NCBI GenBank assembly: GCA_022775985.1
Contig: JALFIM010000138.1
Location: 1 to 39,009 of the forward strand
Reading direction: 5' to 3'
DNA length: 39,009 bases
Origin: Prevotella sp.
GTDB lineage: Bacteria > Bacteroidota > Bacteroidia > Bacteroidales > Bacteroidaceae
Shown: positions 7,893-16,995 of the stretch, piece by piece
Layout: each line of letters starts with the position of its first letter
How positions within the stretch are numbered: position 1 is the stretch's first letter
Translations under genes and position numbers: made by a program
The notes under the pieces: model-generated
Seen by the model: only the letters and a program-made list of their open reading frames with translations
Told to the model about the DNA's origin: nothing
Database searches by the model: none

Positions 7893-10607
7893 TCAGTCCT
7901 TTTGCGTCAGAGCCGCAAGCGACTCTTTCAGTGCGGCTATCTTCTCCTCAGAGTCGCTCTGCTTCTTTCGCTCCATGGCTACGACAGCCTCGGGAGCATG
8001 AGCTACGAACTTCTCGTTGGCGAGTTTCTTCTTCACTCCAGCGAGGAAACCCTCGAGGTGCTTGAGTTGTGCCTCCTGCTTTGCTATCTCAGCCTCTACG
8101 TCAATCATGTCGCCCAGAGGCACGGCGAACTCATCAGTTCCAACCATAAATGCCGAAGCCGTCGGGTCTTTCTCAGCTACAATGTTGATATCGGAGAGGT
8201 TTGCCATCTTCTTCACTACTGAAGAGTATGCCTCGTAGTCGTTCTTGCCAACAACCTGCAGCACGAGAGCGTCTTTGTTGGGAATGTTCTTCTGGTTGCG
8301 CACGGTGCGTACGCCACCCACAATCTGTTTCACGCTTTCAATGGCGGCGGCGATAGCGTTGTCATCGGTGGAAGGAGTATAGAGTTTCAGCTCGGCACGC
8401 ATGATAGACTCGCCTTCCTTGCGGTCGTAGATGTGTTGCCACAGTTCTTCGGTGATGAACGGCATGAATGGGTGGAGCATCAGCAGCAGAGTCTCGAAGA
8501 ACTTCAGGGTCTGCTCGTAGCTCTTTGTGTCGATAGGTTGGCCGTAGGCCGGCTTTACCATTTCGAGGTACCAGCTTGAGAACTCGTCCCAGAATAGCTT
8601 GTAGACAGCCATCAGAGCTTCCGAGATGCGGTATTTCGAGAAGAGGTCGTTCACCTCCTCGTTGGTCTGCTTCAGCTTGGCTTCAAACCACTTTACTGCA
8701 ATGGCGTTTGCCTCAGGCTGCTCACCGTTGGCCACCTGCCAACCCTTGATGAGGCGGAAGGCGTTCCAAATCTTATTGTTGAAGTTGCGTCCCTGTTCGC
8801 ACAGGCTCTCATCGAATAGAATGTCGTTGCCGGCAGGAGCCGAGAGCATCATGCCCATGCGCACACCGTCGGCACCGTACTTATCGATGAGTCCGATAGG
8901 GTCGGGTGAGTTGCCGAGCGACTTCGACATCTTGCGGCCGAGCTTGTCGCGCACGATACCTGTGAAGTAGACATTGCGGAATGGCACATCCTTCATGTAC
9001 TCCTCGCCAGCCATAATCATGCGAGCCACCCAGAAGAAGATGATGTCTGGGCCAGTCACGAGGTCAGAAGTCGGATAATAGTATTTAATCTCCTCATTGC
9101 CAGGGTTGTTGATGCCGTCGAACAGAGAGATAGGCCAGAGCCATGATGAGAACCACGTGTCGAGAGCGTCCTCGTCGTGAGTGAGCTGGTCGGCGGTGAT
9201 GTTCTCGTAGCCCTCTATCTTGCGTGCTTCCTCTACGGCTTCTTCTATTGTGAGAGCCACAACGTACTTCTCCTCCTCGCCCTCTGCTGTCGGAAGGAAA
9301 TAGGCTGGGATGCGGTGCCCCCACCAAAGTTGGCGCGAGATGCACCAGTCCTGAATGTTCTCCAGCCAGTTGCGGTAGGTTGTTACGTATTTTGTCGGGT
9401 GAAACTTGATTTTGCCCTCCAACACTGGCGGCAAGGCGATGTCGGCAAAATGCTTCATCGAGAGAAACCACTGCTTGCAGAGACGCGGCTCTACGGCAGT
9501 GTCCTGGTTGCGCTCAGAGTAGCCCACCTTGTTGTCGTAGTCCTCAATTTTCTCCATCAGTCCTGCAGCCTTCAAATCCTCGGCAATCTTCTTGCGCACG
9601 TCCATGCGATCCATGCCTACGTACATTCCAGCAGCCTCAGAGATGGTGCCGTCGGGGTTGAATATGTCTATGGTCTCAAGGTTGTGTGTCTTGCCGAGGG
9701 CGTAGTCGTTCACGTCGTGAGCAGGTGTTACCTTCAAGCAACCCGTACCGAACTCTATGTCTACGTAGCGGTCCTCGATAACAGGAATCACGCGGCCGAC
9801 CAACGGCACGATTACCTTGTGGCCGCGCAGCCATTGGTTCTTCGGGTCTTTCGGGTTGATACACATGGCGGTGTCGCCCATGATGGTCTCAGGACGTGTG
9901 GTAGCGACAACGGCATAGTAGCGGCCATTTTCATCCTGATGCAGCACCTCGCCCTCGCAGCCTGTCGGAACAACGGGATTCACATCGGTATCAGCCACAT
10001 AGTAGCGCAGATTGAACAGATGGCTCTTTTCATCGCGGTAGATAACCTCCTCGGTAGAGAGCACGGTCTGTGCCTTCGGATCCCAGTTGACCATGCGCAG
10101 TCCGCGGTAGATGAGTCCTTTCTTATAGAGGTCTACAAATACCTTCAATACACTCTCTGAGCGTTTCTCGTCCATAGTGAAGGCAGTACGGTCCCAATCG
10201 CAGCTGGCACCCAGGCGGCGGAGCTGCTTGAGGATGATGCCTCCGTGCTCGTTAGTCCAGTCCCATGCGTGTTGGAGGAACTGCTCGCGTGTGAGGTCAC
10301 GCTTCTTGATGCCCTGCTCGGCGAGTCGGTTCACCACCTTCGCCTCGGTGGCTATTGAGGCGTGGTCGGTGCCCGGCACCCAACAAGCGTTCTTGCCCTC
10401 CATGCGTGCGCGGCGCACGAGAATGTCCTGAATGGTGTTGTTGAGCATGTGGCCCATGTGGAGTACGCCAGTCACGTTTGGTGGCGGTATTACGATAGTG
10501 TAGGGTTTGCGTCCGTCGGGCTTGCTGCTGAATAGTTTGTTGTCAAGCCAGTACTGATACCATTTCGATTCCACTGCTTGTGGATCATACTTTGATGCTA
10601 ATTCCAT
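7893..10607 (-). CDS. valS: Valyl-tRNA synthetase
   Basis: 904 residues. Charges tRNA-Val in the cytoplasm. Class I signatures are present: [13 protein letters not shown] with HMGH at 50-53, and KMSKS at 559-563 within [10 protein letters not shown]. The editing domain lies between them ([11 protein letters not shown], the HDVNDY region). Anticodon-binding helices follow, and a C-terminal coiled-coil arm of about 65 residues ([19 protein letters not shown]) typical of ValRS. Length is normal. A -7 box lies about 45 bp upstream. The gene is intact and single-cistron. Confidence 0.97.
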   Translation of the reverse strand: MELASKYDPQAVESKWYQYWLDNKLFSSKPDGRKPYTIVIPPPNVTGVLHMGHMLNNTIQDILVRRARMEGKNACWVPGTDHASIATEAKVVNRLAEQGIKKRDLTREQFLQHAWDWTNEHGGIILKQLRRLGASCDWDRTAFTMDEKRSESVLKVFVDLYKKGLIYRGLRMVNWDPKAQTVLSTEEVIYRDEKSHLFNLRYYVADTDVNPVVPTGCEGEVLHQDENGRYYAVVATTRPETIMGDTAMCINPKDPKNQWLRGHKVIVPLVGRVIPVIEDRYVDIEFGTGCLKVTPAHDVNDYALGKTHNLETIDIFNPDGTISEAAGMYVGMDRMDVRKKIAEDLKAAGLMEKIEDYDNKVGYSERNQDTAVEPRLCKQWFLSMKHFADIALPPVLEGKIKFHPTKYVTTYRNWLENIQDWCISRQLWWGHRIPAYFLPTAEGEEEKYVVALTIEEAVEEARKIEGYENITADQLTHDEDALDTWFSSWLWPISLFDGINNPGNEEIKYYYPTSDLVTGPDIIFFWVARMIMAGEEYMKDVPFRNVYFTGIVRDKLGRKMSKSLGNSPDPIGLIDKYGADGVRMGMMLSAPAGNDILFDESLCEQGRNFNNKIWNAFRLIKGWQVANGEQPEANAIAVKWFEAKLKQTNEEVNDLFSKYRISEALMAVYKLFWDEFSSWYLEMVKPAYGQPIDTKSYEQTLKFFETLLLMLHPFMPFITEELWQHIYDRKEGESIMRAELKLYTPSTDDNAIAAAIESVKQIVGGVRTVRNQKNIPNKDALVLQVVGKNDYEAYSSVVKKMANLSDINIVAEKDPTASAFMVGTDEFAVPLGDMIDVEAEIAKQEAQLKHLEGFLAGVKKKLANEKFVAHAPEAVVAMERKKQSDSEEKIAALKESLAALTQKD

Positions 10608-10651
10608 ATATGTTGATATTTTGTTTTGCGGACAAATAATAAAAATCTATG

Positions 10652-10659
10652 CAAAATTA
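10652..10659 (-). promoter_or_regulatory. -7 promoter box for valS
   Basis: The minus strand reads TAATTTTG, an exact TAnnTTTG match, 45 bp upstream of the valS start codon. No clear -33 TTTG. Confidence 0.55.
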
Positions 10660-10815
10660 GTAAAAAAGCACGGGAAGATAGCGTTATATGAAGAAAATAA
10701 TGAATCATTTTGTAAAAGAAACGCTTAAAAACAGGCAATATGATAGTAATTGTGAAAATAAAACCGCCCATAAAGGTGAACTGTAAGTCTCTGCAGTAGA
10801 TTTATAATTAGACTT

Positions 10816-10847
10816 TTTGTGTGTTTAATATTTTCTTTATAACTTCG
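10816..10847 (+). promoter_or_regulatory. Promoter of the truncated secreted protein gene
   Basis: TTTG at 10816-10819, a 20-bp spacer, then TAACTTCG at 10840-10847 (one mismatch to TAnnTTTG). It lies 17 bp before the ATG at 10865, showing that the downstream fragment is a real gene start. Confidence 0.55.
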
Positions 10848-10864
10848 TAGCGTCAAAAAAGAGA

Positions 10865-11083
10865 ATGTATTATAATGTGGAATATATATATAGTCAGCAA
10901 CATAAGCGTGCGTGGATAAGGAATGTAATAGTATTAACCATATTCTTGCTGAATGCCACGCTGTCAGCATTCGCCCAAAATGCGAAACCAAAGAGACAGC
11001 GTAAGTCATTGCGCGAGACAATAGCCGTGGTTGACAGTCTGCGCCTACAAATGCGCTATGCTGCCGACCATGGTTATATGTAA
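10865..11083 (+). pseudogene. N-terminal fragment of a secreted protein, 3' part lost
   Basis: Encodes 72 residues: a basic start, a hydrophobic signal sequence (VIVLTIFLLNATLSAFA, cleavage probable before Gln) and a basic mature segment (KPKRQRKSLRETIAVVDSLR). It stops abruptly after ADHGYM. Downstream there is no continuation in any frame but repetitive sequence and an unrelated minus-strand methylase remnant. It has its own promoter and looks like the first part of a larger exported protein cut off by insertion or deletion at about 11083. The parent family is not recognised. Confidence 0.5.
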
Positions 11084-11090
11084 ATCCGGC

Positions 11091-11150
11091 AAAACGAAAT
11101 GTGCTCGATTTGAAAAACGAAACGTGTAAAAATCGAGAAAAACGAAACGT
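11091..11150 (+). repeat. Three short direct repeats (AAAACGAAA-C/T-GT) with a nested inverted repeat
   Basis: AAAACGAAATGT at 11091-11102 and AAAAACGAAACGT at 11113-11125 and 11138-11150, spaced by 23 and 25 bases. The middle unit is flanked by CTCGATTT (11104-11111) and AAATCGAG (11130-11137), a perfect 8-bp inverted repeat. It begins exactly where the truncated secreted gene ends. It could be an iteron-like or element-end sequence. Confidence 0.55.
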
Positions 11151-11189
11151 ACTAAAAGTTTTGCGCACACGACACTCAAAAGCAACAAA

Positions 11190-11216
11190 AAAAGCAGTCC
11201 AAATCGGGCTGCTTTT
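11190..11216 (-). terminator. Rho-independent terminator of the methylase remnant
   Basis: AAAAGCAGTCC (11190-11200) and GGGCTGCTTTT (11206-11216) form an 11-bp stem with one G-T pair and a 5-base loop. Read on the minus strand it ends in a run of T residues, about 45 bp downstream of the methylase stop. Confidence 0.75.
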
Positions 11217-11261
11217 ATTGTTTTTGAACGACAAACAAACAGCGTTCAAATGATGTTCAAA

Positions 11262-11857
11262 TCACGCTGCATTTGGCTTCACAAGCATCATGTCTTTGTA
11301 GCCAGCATCATAGTTCACATGTGCGTTGAACTCAAAACGCTCACAACCTTCAAACGGATTGCCGAGCGTTTTGTTCTTTCCGAGCCATTCGCAAAGTTCG
11401 ATGATGGACGACTTGTCTGAAGTGAAATAAACAAACGGCTTTCCTTTGAGCACGTTCAATACATCAAGATAGTCAGACAAACGCCAGTACATTTTATAAG
11501 TTCCGACATCAGTCGATAAATATGGAGGGTCAACGATAAACACAACATTCGGCTCGTCTTTATACTTTTCGTATAGCTCACGATAGTCACACGACTCAAT
11601 CGTCAAGCCTTCCAGATAGTCCTCGCTTGTCGGGTAGTCGTTCTTGCGGATGTTGTTGTACAAGGTCTGTTTCTCTATGTCCTAAATGCTCAGTTCGTAC
11701 TTCATCGAGAACATCACCGACGCCGAGATAGTTATAAAATCAATGTAGCCCTCGGCCTGTTCCTCATGCCGCAAACGCTCAAATACTTTCGTGCGCATCT
11801 CGCCTTTTATCTGCTTATGCTTTGGCAAACTGCCAACTATCTCACGCAAGTCAGCGG
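11262..11857 (-). pseudogene. D12-class DNA adenine methylase, C-terminal part with amber codon
   Basis: The catalytic motif FIVDPPYLSTDVGTY (DPPY, motif IV of N6-adenine methyltransferases) and the C-terminal region (FVYFTSDKSSIIELCEWLG) match phage- or mobile-element-type Dam methylases. An in-frame TAG at 11682-11684 splits the frame (LSI-stop-DIEKQTLYNN); CAG would restore Gln. The frame is readable up to about 11850 (ADLREIVGSLPKHKQIKGE). The N-terminal part with the SAM-binding FxGxG motif is missing, cut where the AraC remnant begins. Probably a leftover of a prophage or mobile element; a solitary methylase of this kind would methylate adenine in a short palindrome. Confidence 0.75.
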
Positions 11858-12448
11858 GCTGGCACACCCCTCCAAGGCATGATGTCGCAATACACCTACT
11901 TCTCATACAACACCAACGAGGCACTTTTCCCATCGGAGCGTGAGAAACAGTTGCTCCTCGACATCTTCGGCAAGATAGACGAGGAACTGCAAACAGCTAA
12001 TCCCGACTTGCTTATCATCACCGACTACATCAAGTTGGTGCTCGACTATTGCCTCCATGCCTACGACCGCCAGTTTAAGGCTACACCGATGGCAAATAAT
12101 GACATGTTGGCACGCTTCGAGCAACTGTGCGATGACTATTATGAGAGTAAGAGATCGCAGACCGATGGACTTCTCACCGTGCAATATTGCGCCAGCCAGC
12201 TCTGCCTGTCCGTCAACTATTTCAGCGACCTTGTGCGCGGTATGACAGGTCTTTCTCCCCAGAAGCATATCCAGCAAAAGATGCTCTCAAAAGCAAAAAA
12301 TCTGCTGTTGGGTACCTCCATGTGTGTCAACGAGATAGCACATGTTCTTGGTTTTCAGCAACCGCAGAACTTCACGAATTGGTTTAAGAAGATGGAGCAA
12401 ATTTCGCCAAATGCTTATAGGGTAGAGCAGGAAAAGAGACAAAAGTGA
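11858..12448 (+). pseudogene. AraC-family regulator lacking its N-terminal half
   Basis: About 195 residues, from GTPLQGMMSQYTYFSYNTNE to the natural TGA stop. The C-terminal AraC DNA-binding domain is complete: LTVQYCASQLCLSVNYFSDLV as first helix-turn-helix and VNEIAHVLGFQQPQNFTNWF as second. The upstream linker region (SEREKQLLLDIFGKIDEEL) is present, but the effector-binding cupin domain is absent. The open frame before 11858 belongs to the unrelated methylase sequence on the other strand. A start at ATG 11880 or 11883 could still give a DNA-binding protein, so residual activity is possible. No promoter was recognised. Confidence 0.7.
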
Positions 12449-12674
12449 CTATTCCTTTGGATGCTGCTTTGACGACAAGTCAGATTCGTCCTTTCTATTG
12501 ATATTACATCCTGCAGCAGACGCATTGTTCATTGTTGATTCCATGCCAAATGTGGGTGGATTCCGCAAGTGCTGCCCAATTTGAGGTACATCGGCTACTC
12601 TGCGAAGAACGGGTCTTTCAGATAATCAATGTGTTGTCCTTGTTGTATCTATTTAGCCTTTCGCTTTGCTCCAT
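12449..12674 (-). pseudogene. Small hypothetical gene with a frameshift
   Basis: A minus-strand ATG at 12674 opens MEQSERLNRYNKDNTLII and then stops. One frame over, the sequence runs on as SERPVLRRVADVPQIGQHLR, then NPPTFGMESTMNNASAAG, and a hydrophilic tail DESDLSSKQHPKE, stopping at 12449, directly against the stop of the convergent AraC remnant. One missing base near 12620 would join them into about 75 residues. The tail composition looks protein-like, but I do not recognise the family. Tentative. Confidence 0.35.
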
Positions 12675-12763
12675 CTTCGGATTTTAGCTGCTAATTCGCT
12701 GCTAATTAATGTTAATTATCGCTTTCCATTGTGTTATGGCATGCCAATGTGAAAAAAAAGCAG

Positions 12764-12771
12764 TACCTTTG
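12764..12771 (+). promoter_or_regulatory. -7 promoter box for rpsP
   Basis: TACCTTTG, an exact TAnnTTTG match, 57 bp before the rpsP start codon. The leader contains CGCATTACGAGTTAGTGCG (12777-12795), which can fold into a small stem. No clear -33 box. Confidence 0.6.
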
Positions 12772-12828
12772 TGGCCGCATTACGAGTTAGTGCGTTTTAA
12801 TTCAAACCTAAAATTATAATTTTTAAAA

Positions 12829-13374
12829 ATGGCAACAAAAATCAGATTGCAGCGCGGCGGTCGTAAGAACTATGCTTTTTACAGCATCGTGATCGCAGAC
12901 GCAAGAGCACCACGTGATGGTAGATTTACTGAGAAGATTGGTACTTACAACCCCAACACCAATCCTGCAACCGTAGATTTGAATTTCGATCGTGCCCTTT
13001 ATTGGGTAGAGGTAGGCGCACAGCCTACAGACACAGTACGCAACATCCTCAAGGGCGAGGGCGTGTACTTGATGAAGCATCTCCGTGGAGGCGTGAAGAA
13101 AGGCGCTTTCGATGAGCAGGCTGTAGAGACAAAGTTCAATGCTTGGAAAGAGAACAAGCAGAAGAGTCTTGAGGCTGTGAAGGAGAACACCGCTAAGGCT
13201 AAGAAGGAACTCGCACAGAAGGAGCTCGAGGCCGAGAAGAAGATTAATGAGGCTATCGCTAAGAAGATTGCCGAGAAGAAGGCCGCAGAGGCTAAGGCTG
13301 CCGCAGAGGCTGCCGAAGCTGCTAAGGCAGAGGCTGAAGCCAATGAGGAGGCTGCAGCACCCGCAGAGGCTTAA
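12829..13374 (+). CDS. rpsP: Small ribosomal subunit protein bS16 with long acidic-basic tail
   Basis: 181 residues. Residues 1-80 are a complete bS16 domain ([53 protein letters not shown]). This protein assembles into the 5' domain of the 30S subunit. The second half (about 95-181) is a low-complexity Ala/Lys/Glu-rich helix, as in many Bacteroidetes bS16 proteins and roughly doubling the usual length of about 80-90. The start is preceded by AT-rich sequence without a Shine-Dalgarno motif, normal in this phylum. A strong terminator follows, so the gene is monocistronic. Confidence 0.96.
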   Translation: MATKIRLQRGGRKNYAFYSIVIADARAPRDGRFTEKIGTYNPNTNPATVDLNFDRALYWVEVGAQPTDTVRNILKGEGVYLMKHLRGGVKKGAFDEQAVETKFNAWKENKQKSLEAVKENTAKAKKELAQKELEAEKKINEAIAKKIAEKKAAEAKAAAEAAEAAKAEAEANEEAAAPAEA

Positions 13375-13406
13375 TCGTTCTTTTATAGCGACAGAACACA
13401 CAAAAC

Positions 13407-13447
13407 AAAGGAGGAAGTTCTATCTTATGATAGGCATCCTCCTTTTT
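13407..13447 (+). terminator. Rho-independent terminator after rpsP
   Basis: AAAGGAGGA (13407-13415) pairs with TCCTCCTTT (13437-13445), with an inner TATC/GATA stem and a run of T following. It lies 33 bp after the rpsP stop. Confidence 0.85.
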
Positions 13448-13622
13448 ATGTTTATGTGCCATGAGAGCTTTACTAAACAGAAATACTGTCGTACTGTATA
13501 TTCCGCATGGCATGTTATGACAGTCATTGGCGCGTATGCCATTGACCGCCAGTGTGTGCATAGTGGCGATATCAAGTTTTGGGGCGGTTGGCATCAGGTT
13601 GCCGCTCGGTATGGGTGTATCC

Positions 13623-14087
13623 TTACTCGAAGTAGTAAAGGAATGTGGCTATACCTTGCAGGGCCTTCTTCTTGCAGTCCTTGATTTCGATAGCGAATTT
13701 TATTTGCGCCTTAGTCACTCCGCGCAAGTTCTCTATGCTGTGCAGGTCGGCAACAAGACGGATGCTCTGTCCTGAGAGTACGGCCTGTCCGAACTTCATC
13801 TTGTCCATGCCGTAGTTGACCATCATCTTGAGGTTCTTCACTTCGATGATCTGATTCCACATGTATGGCAGCATTGACAGTGTGAGGTAGCCGTGTGCAA
13901 TGGTCGACTTATAAGGGCTTTCCTTTGCGGCACGCTCCGTGTCTACATGAATCCACTGATGGTCAAGTGTGGCATCGGCAAACTGGTTTATGCGTTCTTG
14001 TGGCAGCTCCACCCAGTCAGAAACGCCTATTTGCTTGCCAAGCATAGCGGCAAACTCGTCATAGTTGTTGATAATGACTTTTTCCAT
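13623..14087 (-). CDS. MaoC-like (R)-specific enoyl-CoA hydratase family protein
   Basis: 154 residues, a single hot-dog domain. The hydratase signature is FADATLDHQWIHVD, with the catalytic Asp42 and His47 pair. STIAHGYLTLSMLP then provides the conserved Ser and His-Gly. The size and sequence resemble the NodN/PhaJ-like group of MaoC dehydratases, which hydrate trans-2-enoyl-CoA or related acyl thioesters. The true substrate is not predictable from the neighbours. Two -7 boxes lie upstream on the minus strand (TACCTTTG at 14153-14160 and TAATTTTG at 14325-14332). The gene is intact. Confidence 0.88.
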   Translation of the reverse strand: MEKVIINNYDEFAAMLGKQIGVSDWVELPQERINQFADATLDHQWIHVDTERAAKESPYKSTIAHGYLTLSMLPYMWNQIIEVKNLKMMVNYGMDKMKFGQAVLSGQSIRLVADLHSIENLRGVTKAQIKFAIEIKDCKKKALQGIATFLYYFE

Positions 14088-14152
14088 TTCTCTTTTCTCT
14101 GATTTGTACTATGATTATATTATATCTTGAATTTCGTTTGCGTTCAACATGA

Positions 14153-14160
14153 CAAAGGTA
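14153..14160 (-). promoter_or_regulatory. -7 promoter box for the MaoC-like gene
   Basis: The minus strand reads TACCTTTG, an exact TAnnTTTG match, 66 bp upstream of the start codon. A second exact match (TAATTTTG, minus) lies at 14325-14332. The 14088-14387 gap otherwise holds only AT-rich sequence. Confidence 0.55.
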
Positions 14161-14387
14161 CAAAAGAAAATTCAAAAACACATTACTTTTCTGCGGAAAA
14201 GCAGGGTAGTGGAGTGAGAATGTTGAGTGCGGAAGGTGTCAAGTATGTATATAAAAAAATTGATTGTCTCACGACAACCAATCTTTCTTAACCTTAATAA
14301 TCTAATACCATGAAAAACACATTGCAAAATTACTAATATATTCAACATCTGCAATATGTAATGGCAAATTTTATCATTCCACTAACA

Positions 14388-15029
14388 TTATTTAAAGCAT
14401 GCACCATCCCATTTAAACCTTCTTAACAGGCAGATGGCTTTTTGAATTTTCATGTCAGTGATGCACGTCACTAATGGATTGGCTTTGACACTGATGCAGT
14501 TGTCTTCAGCCGATAGCTGCGCACTGACAATGAAGGAGTCCATAGCGCGTATGGCCTGTGAGAAGTTGTCCTGAGACATGGTGTCCGGCTTGACTACAAG
14601 ACTGTCTGTGGCAAAGTCTATATGGCGTATATGCTGCCACTTCAGGTCGTATATGTCAATGACGCTCTCTTGTTGTGGAGTGCTGTATGTCTTTACTACA
14701 CACACCACGGTGTCGCCATTGACCGCTGACGGCAGCAACTTCATCTCCAAGGTCATGGCCTTGCTGATGGTGGCGTGCAGATAACCGACGGCAATGGTGT
14801 CTATGCACGACTCTCCCTTTAGCTTATTGGTAGTCTTTGCCGTAGACTTGTTGTCGTATATGTCTACGCACTCTCCACGCAGTGACTTGTCGAGGTGTGG
14901 CGTTATAGAGTCGGGCATAGTGCGCCAGACCTCTTTGATGTCGGTTGCGGCGACAGGCAGTGCGGATGACAGCGAAAGAAGCAGAACTGCTTTAGTCAGT
15001 CTCCGCCCTATGTGTGATGATATTCTCAT
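14388..15029 (-). CDS. DUF3256 family secreted protein
   Basis: The chosen start MRISSHIGRRLTKAVLL gives 213 residues with a signal peptide (AVLLLSLSSALPVAA, then T). The mature part begins DIKEVWRTMPDSITPHLDKS, typical of the Bacteroidales DUF3256 family of exported proteins of unknown function. Later parts (IDTIAVGYLHATISKAMTLE, VVCVVKTYSTPQQES) fit the same family. A longer reading from 15101 would put 24 polar residues before the signal sequence and run into a hairpin, so it is less likely. It lies downstream of the phospho-sugar mutase but behind its probable terminator. Confidence 0.75.
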   Translation of the reverse strand: MRISSHIGRRLTKAVLLLSLSSALPVAATDIKEVWRTMPDSITPHLDKSLRGECVDIYDNKSTAKTTNKLKGESCIDTIAVGYLHATISKAMTLEMKLLPSAVNGDTVVCVVKTYSTPQQESVIDIYDLKWQHIRHIDFATDSLVVKPDTMSQDNFSQAIRAMDSFIVSAQLSAEDNCISVKANPLVTCITDMKIQKAICLLRRFKWDGACFK

Positions 15030-15083
15030 GTCTGTGGAATGTGTATTGTATGTCGTGAAGCGCTGTTCACGCCCCACCTTATT

Positions 15084-15143
15084 ATATAAGGCAGGTGACA
15101 CCCCTTGTGGATGCTCACCTTGAGGGACGTACCTGCCTTATAT
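15084..15143 (-). terminator. Large hairpin between phospho-sugar mutase and DUF3256 genes
   Basis: ATATAAGGCAGGT (15084-15096) and ACCTGCCTTATAT (15131-15143) are perfect 13-bp complements. The 34-base loop can itself pair (GGTGA/TCACC). It follows the mutase stop by about 35 bp. There is no long T run, so it could act as a terminator, an RNA-stability structure or a leader of the DUF3256 gene. Confidence 0.55.
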
Positions 15144-15177
15144 CGTTTTATGTATTGACGGTGTAGACCGTATGGCT

Positions 15178-16926
15178 TCAGTCTATGCCGAGGCTCTTCT
15201 TGATGGCCTCTATCTTCTCATCGGCGGCTGCGTTGCAGCGAGCGTAGCAGCCAGAACACTTCATGGTGTCCTTCACCTCGATGTAGAACTTGATCTTGGG
15301 CTCTGTTCCTGACGGACGGACGCTCACCTTGGTGCCGTCCTCGCAGAACCACTGAAGCACGTTGCTCGTGGCGGGCATGTCTATCTTCGACTTAGCTCCA
15401 TCGGCTGTTGTCTGCTCAAGAGAGGCGAAGTCTTTCCATACGCTCACCTTGCTGCCGCCGAGGTCTACTGGAGGATTCTGGCGGAACTTTGTCATCATGG
15501 CCTTTATCTCGTCGGCTCCAGTCTTGCCCGGACGCACTATGTTGACCGTGAACTCCTTAGAGAAACCATACTCCAGATATATGTCCATAATCAGGTCGTA
15601 GAGAGTCTTGCCGTTGTCCTTGGCGTATGCGCATATCTCTGCCAGCAGTGAGCATGCAGACACTGCGTCCTTGTCGCGGACGAAGTCCTCTGCGAGGAAT
15701 CCGTAGCTTTCCTCACCACCGCCTATATACTGCTGCTTGCCCTCTGAGATAGCTATCTCGCGTGCTATCCACTTGAAACCAGTGTAGCAGTCGCGCATCT
15801 CTATGTGCTGCTTCTCTGCTATCTTGCGTATCACCTCAGTCGTCACGATGGTCTTGACGATGAAGTCAGTGGGCTGCATCTTGCCAGTCTTGATGCGGTT
15901 GGTGATGATGTAGTAGAGGAAGATGAGACATGTCTGGTTGCCGTTTACGAGAATCCACTCGCCCTTATCGTTCTTGCATGCCATGCCCACACGGTCGGCA
16001 TCAGGGTCGCTGGCCATTACGATGTCTGCGTCTATCTCCTTGGCGTCACGCAAGGCAAGGGTGAGGGCCTCGCCGTTTTCGGGGTTGGGGCTCTTGACTG
16101 TGGGGAAGTCACCACTCCTCTCCATCTGCTCCTTCACGCAGTGTACGTTGTCAAAGCCCCAGAGCTTCAGCGACTGGGGAATGAGCTTCATGCCTGTGCC
16201 ATGCAGCGGAGTGTACACTATCTTGAGGTCGTGCTGACGCTTGATGACATCGGGGTCTATGGATATGGTGTGTATCTGCTCAAGGTACACCTTGTCTATA
16301 TCCTCACCGATGATGCTGATGAGCGACTTATTGCCGTCGAACTTCACGTCATCAATGCTCACCTTGTTCACCTCATCGATGATACCTACGTCGTGGGGCG
16401 AGAGCACCTGTGCGCCATCTTCCCAGTAGGCTTTGTAGCCGTTGTACTCACGTGGGTTGTGAGATGCTGTGATGTTCACGCCGGCCTGGCATCCGAGATG
16501 ACGTATGGCAAATGAGCACTCGGGGGTAGGACGCATGTCATCGAAGAGATATACTTCTATGCCGTTGGCCGAGAATATGTCTGCTACGGTCTCTGCGAAC
16601 AGGCGGCTGTTGTTGCGGCAGTCATGGCATACCACCACCGAGATTTTGTCGCGCGTGGCGAACATCTTCTTGAGGTAGTTGGCAAATCCTTGAGTGGCCA
16701 TGCCCACGGTATATATGTTCATGCGGTTGCATCCGGCTCCCATTATGCCACGGAGGCCTCCTGTGCCAAACTCAAGGTCTTTGTAGAAGCTCTCTATAAG
16801 GTCGGTCTTGTCCTCGTTGTCGAGCATAGACTGAACGTCTGTACGTGTCTGTTCGTCAAAAGACGGTGATAGCCACTGTTTCGCTTTAGCCTCACACTGG
16901 GCTATGAGTTCTTTGTTGTTTTCCAT
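15178..16926 (-). CDS. Phospho-sugar mutase (phosphoglucomutase/phosphomannomutase family)
   Basis: 582 residues, the usual size of the Bacteroidetes/Firmicutes alpha-D-phosphohexomutase branch. All four active-site elements are present: the phosphoserine loop TASHNP (Ser155), the metal loop DPDADR (307-312), the sugar loop GGEESYG, and the phosphate loop RPSGTEPKIKFY near the C terminus. It interconverts hexose 1- and 6-phosphates (glucose or mannose), feeding glycogen and cell-envelope sugar nucleotides. A minus-strand TAAATTTG box at 16975-16982 lies about 50 bp upstream, so it has its own promoter although ygiQ precedes it on the same strand. Confidence 0.95.
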   Translation of the reverse strand: MENNKELIAQCEAKAKQWLSPSFDEQTRTDVQSMLDNEDKTDLIESFYKDLEFGTGGLRGIMGAGCNRMNIYTVGMATQGFANYLKKMFATRDKISVVVCHDCRNNSRLFAETVADIFSANGIEVYLFDDMRPTPECSFAIRHLGCQAGVNITASHNPREYNGYKAYWEDGAQVLSPHDVGIIDEVNKVSIDDVKFDGNKSLISIIGEDIDKVYLEQIHTISIDPDVIKRQHDLKIVYTPLHGTGMKLIPQSLKLWGFDNVHCVKEQMERSGDFPTVKSPNPENGEALTLALRDAKEIDADIVMASDPDADRVGMACKNDKGEWILVNGNQTCLIFLYYIITNRIKTGKMQPTDFIVKTIVTTEVIRKIAEKQHIEMRDCYTGFKWIAREIAISEGKQQYIGGGEESYGFLAEDFVRDKDAVSACSLLAEICAYAKDNGKTLYDLIMDIYLEYGFSKEFTVNIVRPGKTGADEIKAMMTKFRQNPPVDLGGSKVSVWKDFASLEQTTADGAKSKIDMPATSNVLQWFCEDGTKVSVRPSGTEPKIKFYIEVKDTMKCSGCYARCNAAADEKIEAIKKSLGID

Positions 16927-16974
16927 CTCTTTTCGTTTTTTTATATTCTATATGTTGATGTATTTATTTCTGTT

Positions 16975-16982
16975 CAAATTTA
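16975..16982 (-). promoter_or_regulatory. -7 promoter box for the phospho-sugar mutase
   Basis: The minus strand reads TAAATTTG, an exact TAnnTTTG match, in the 69-bp gap between the end of ygiQ and the mutase start. Confidence 0.5.
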
Positions 16983-16995
16983 TGAATGTGTCATG

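Noticed and set aside
9177..10160. A 327-codon plus-strand open frame inside valS
   Set aside because: Antisense shadow of a GC-rich conserved gene; no domain, start signal or promoter.
4054..11684. In-frame TAG codons at Gln-like positions (4054-4056, 11682-11684) as a sign of TAG recoding
   Set aside because: TAG ends clearly intact genes here (res, the MFS gene, the 111-residue gene before ygiQ), so these are nonsense mutations.
13448..13622. Possible gene remnant between rpsP and the MaoC-like gene (both strands have open frames)
   Set aside because: No recognisable motif or start; the frames are short and cannot be told apart from chance.
15805..16515. A 236-codon plus-strand open frame inside the phospho-sugar mutase
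   Set aside because: Antisense shadow of conserved coding sequence.
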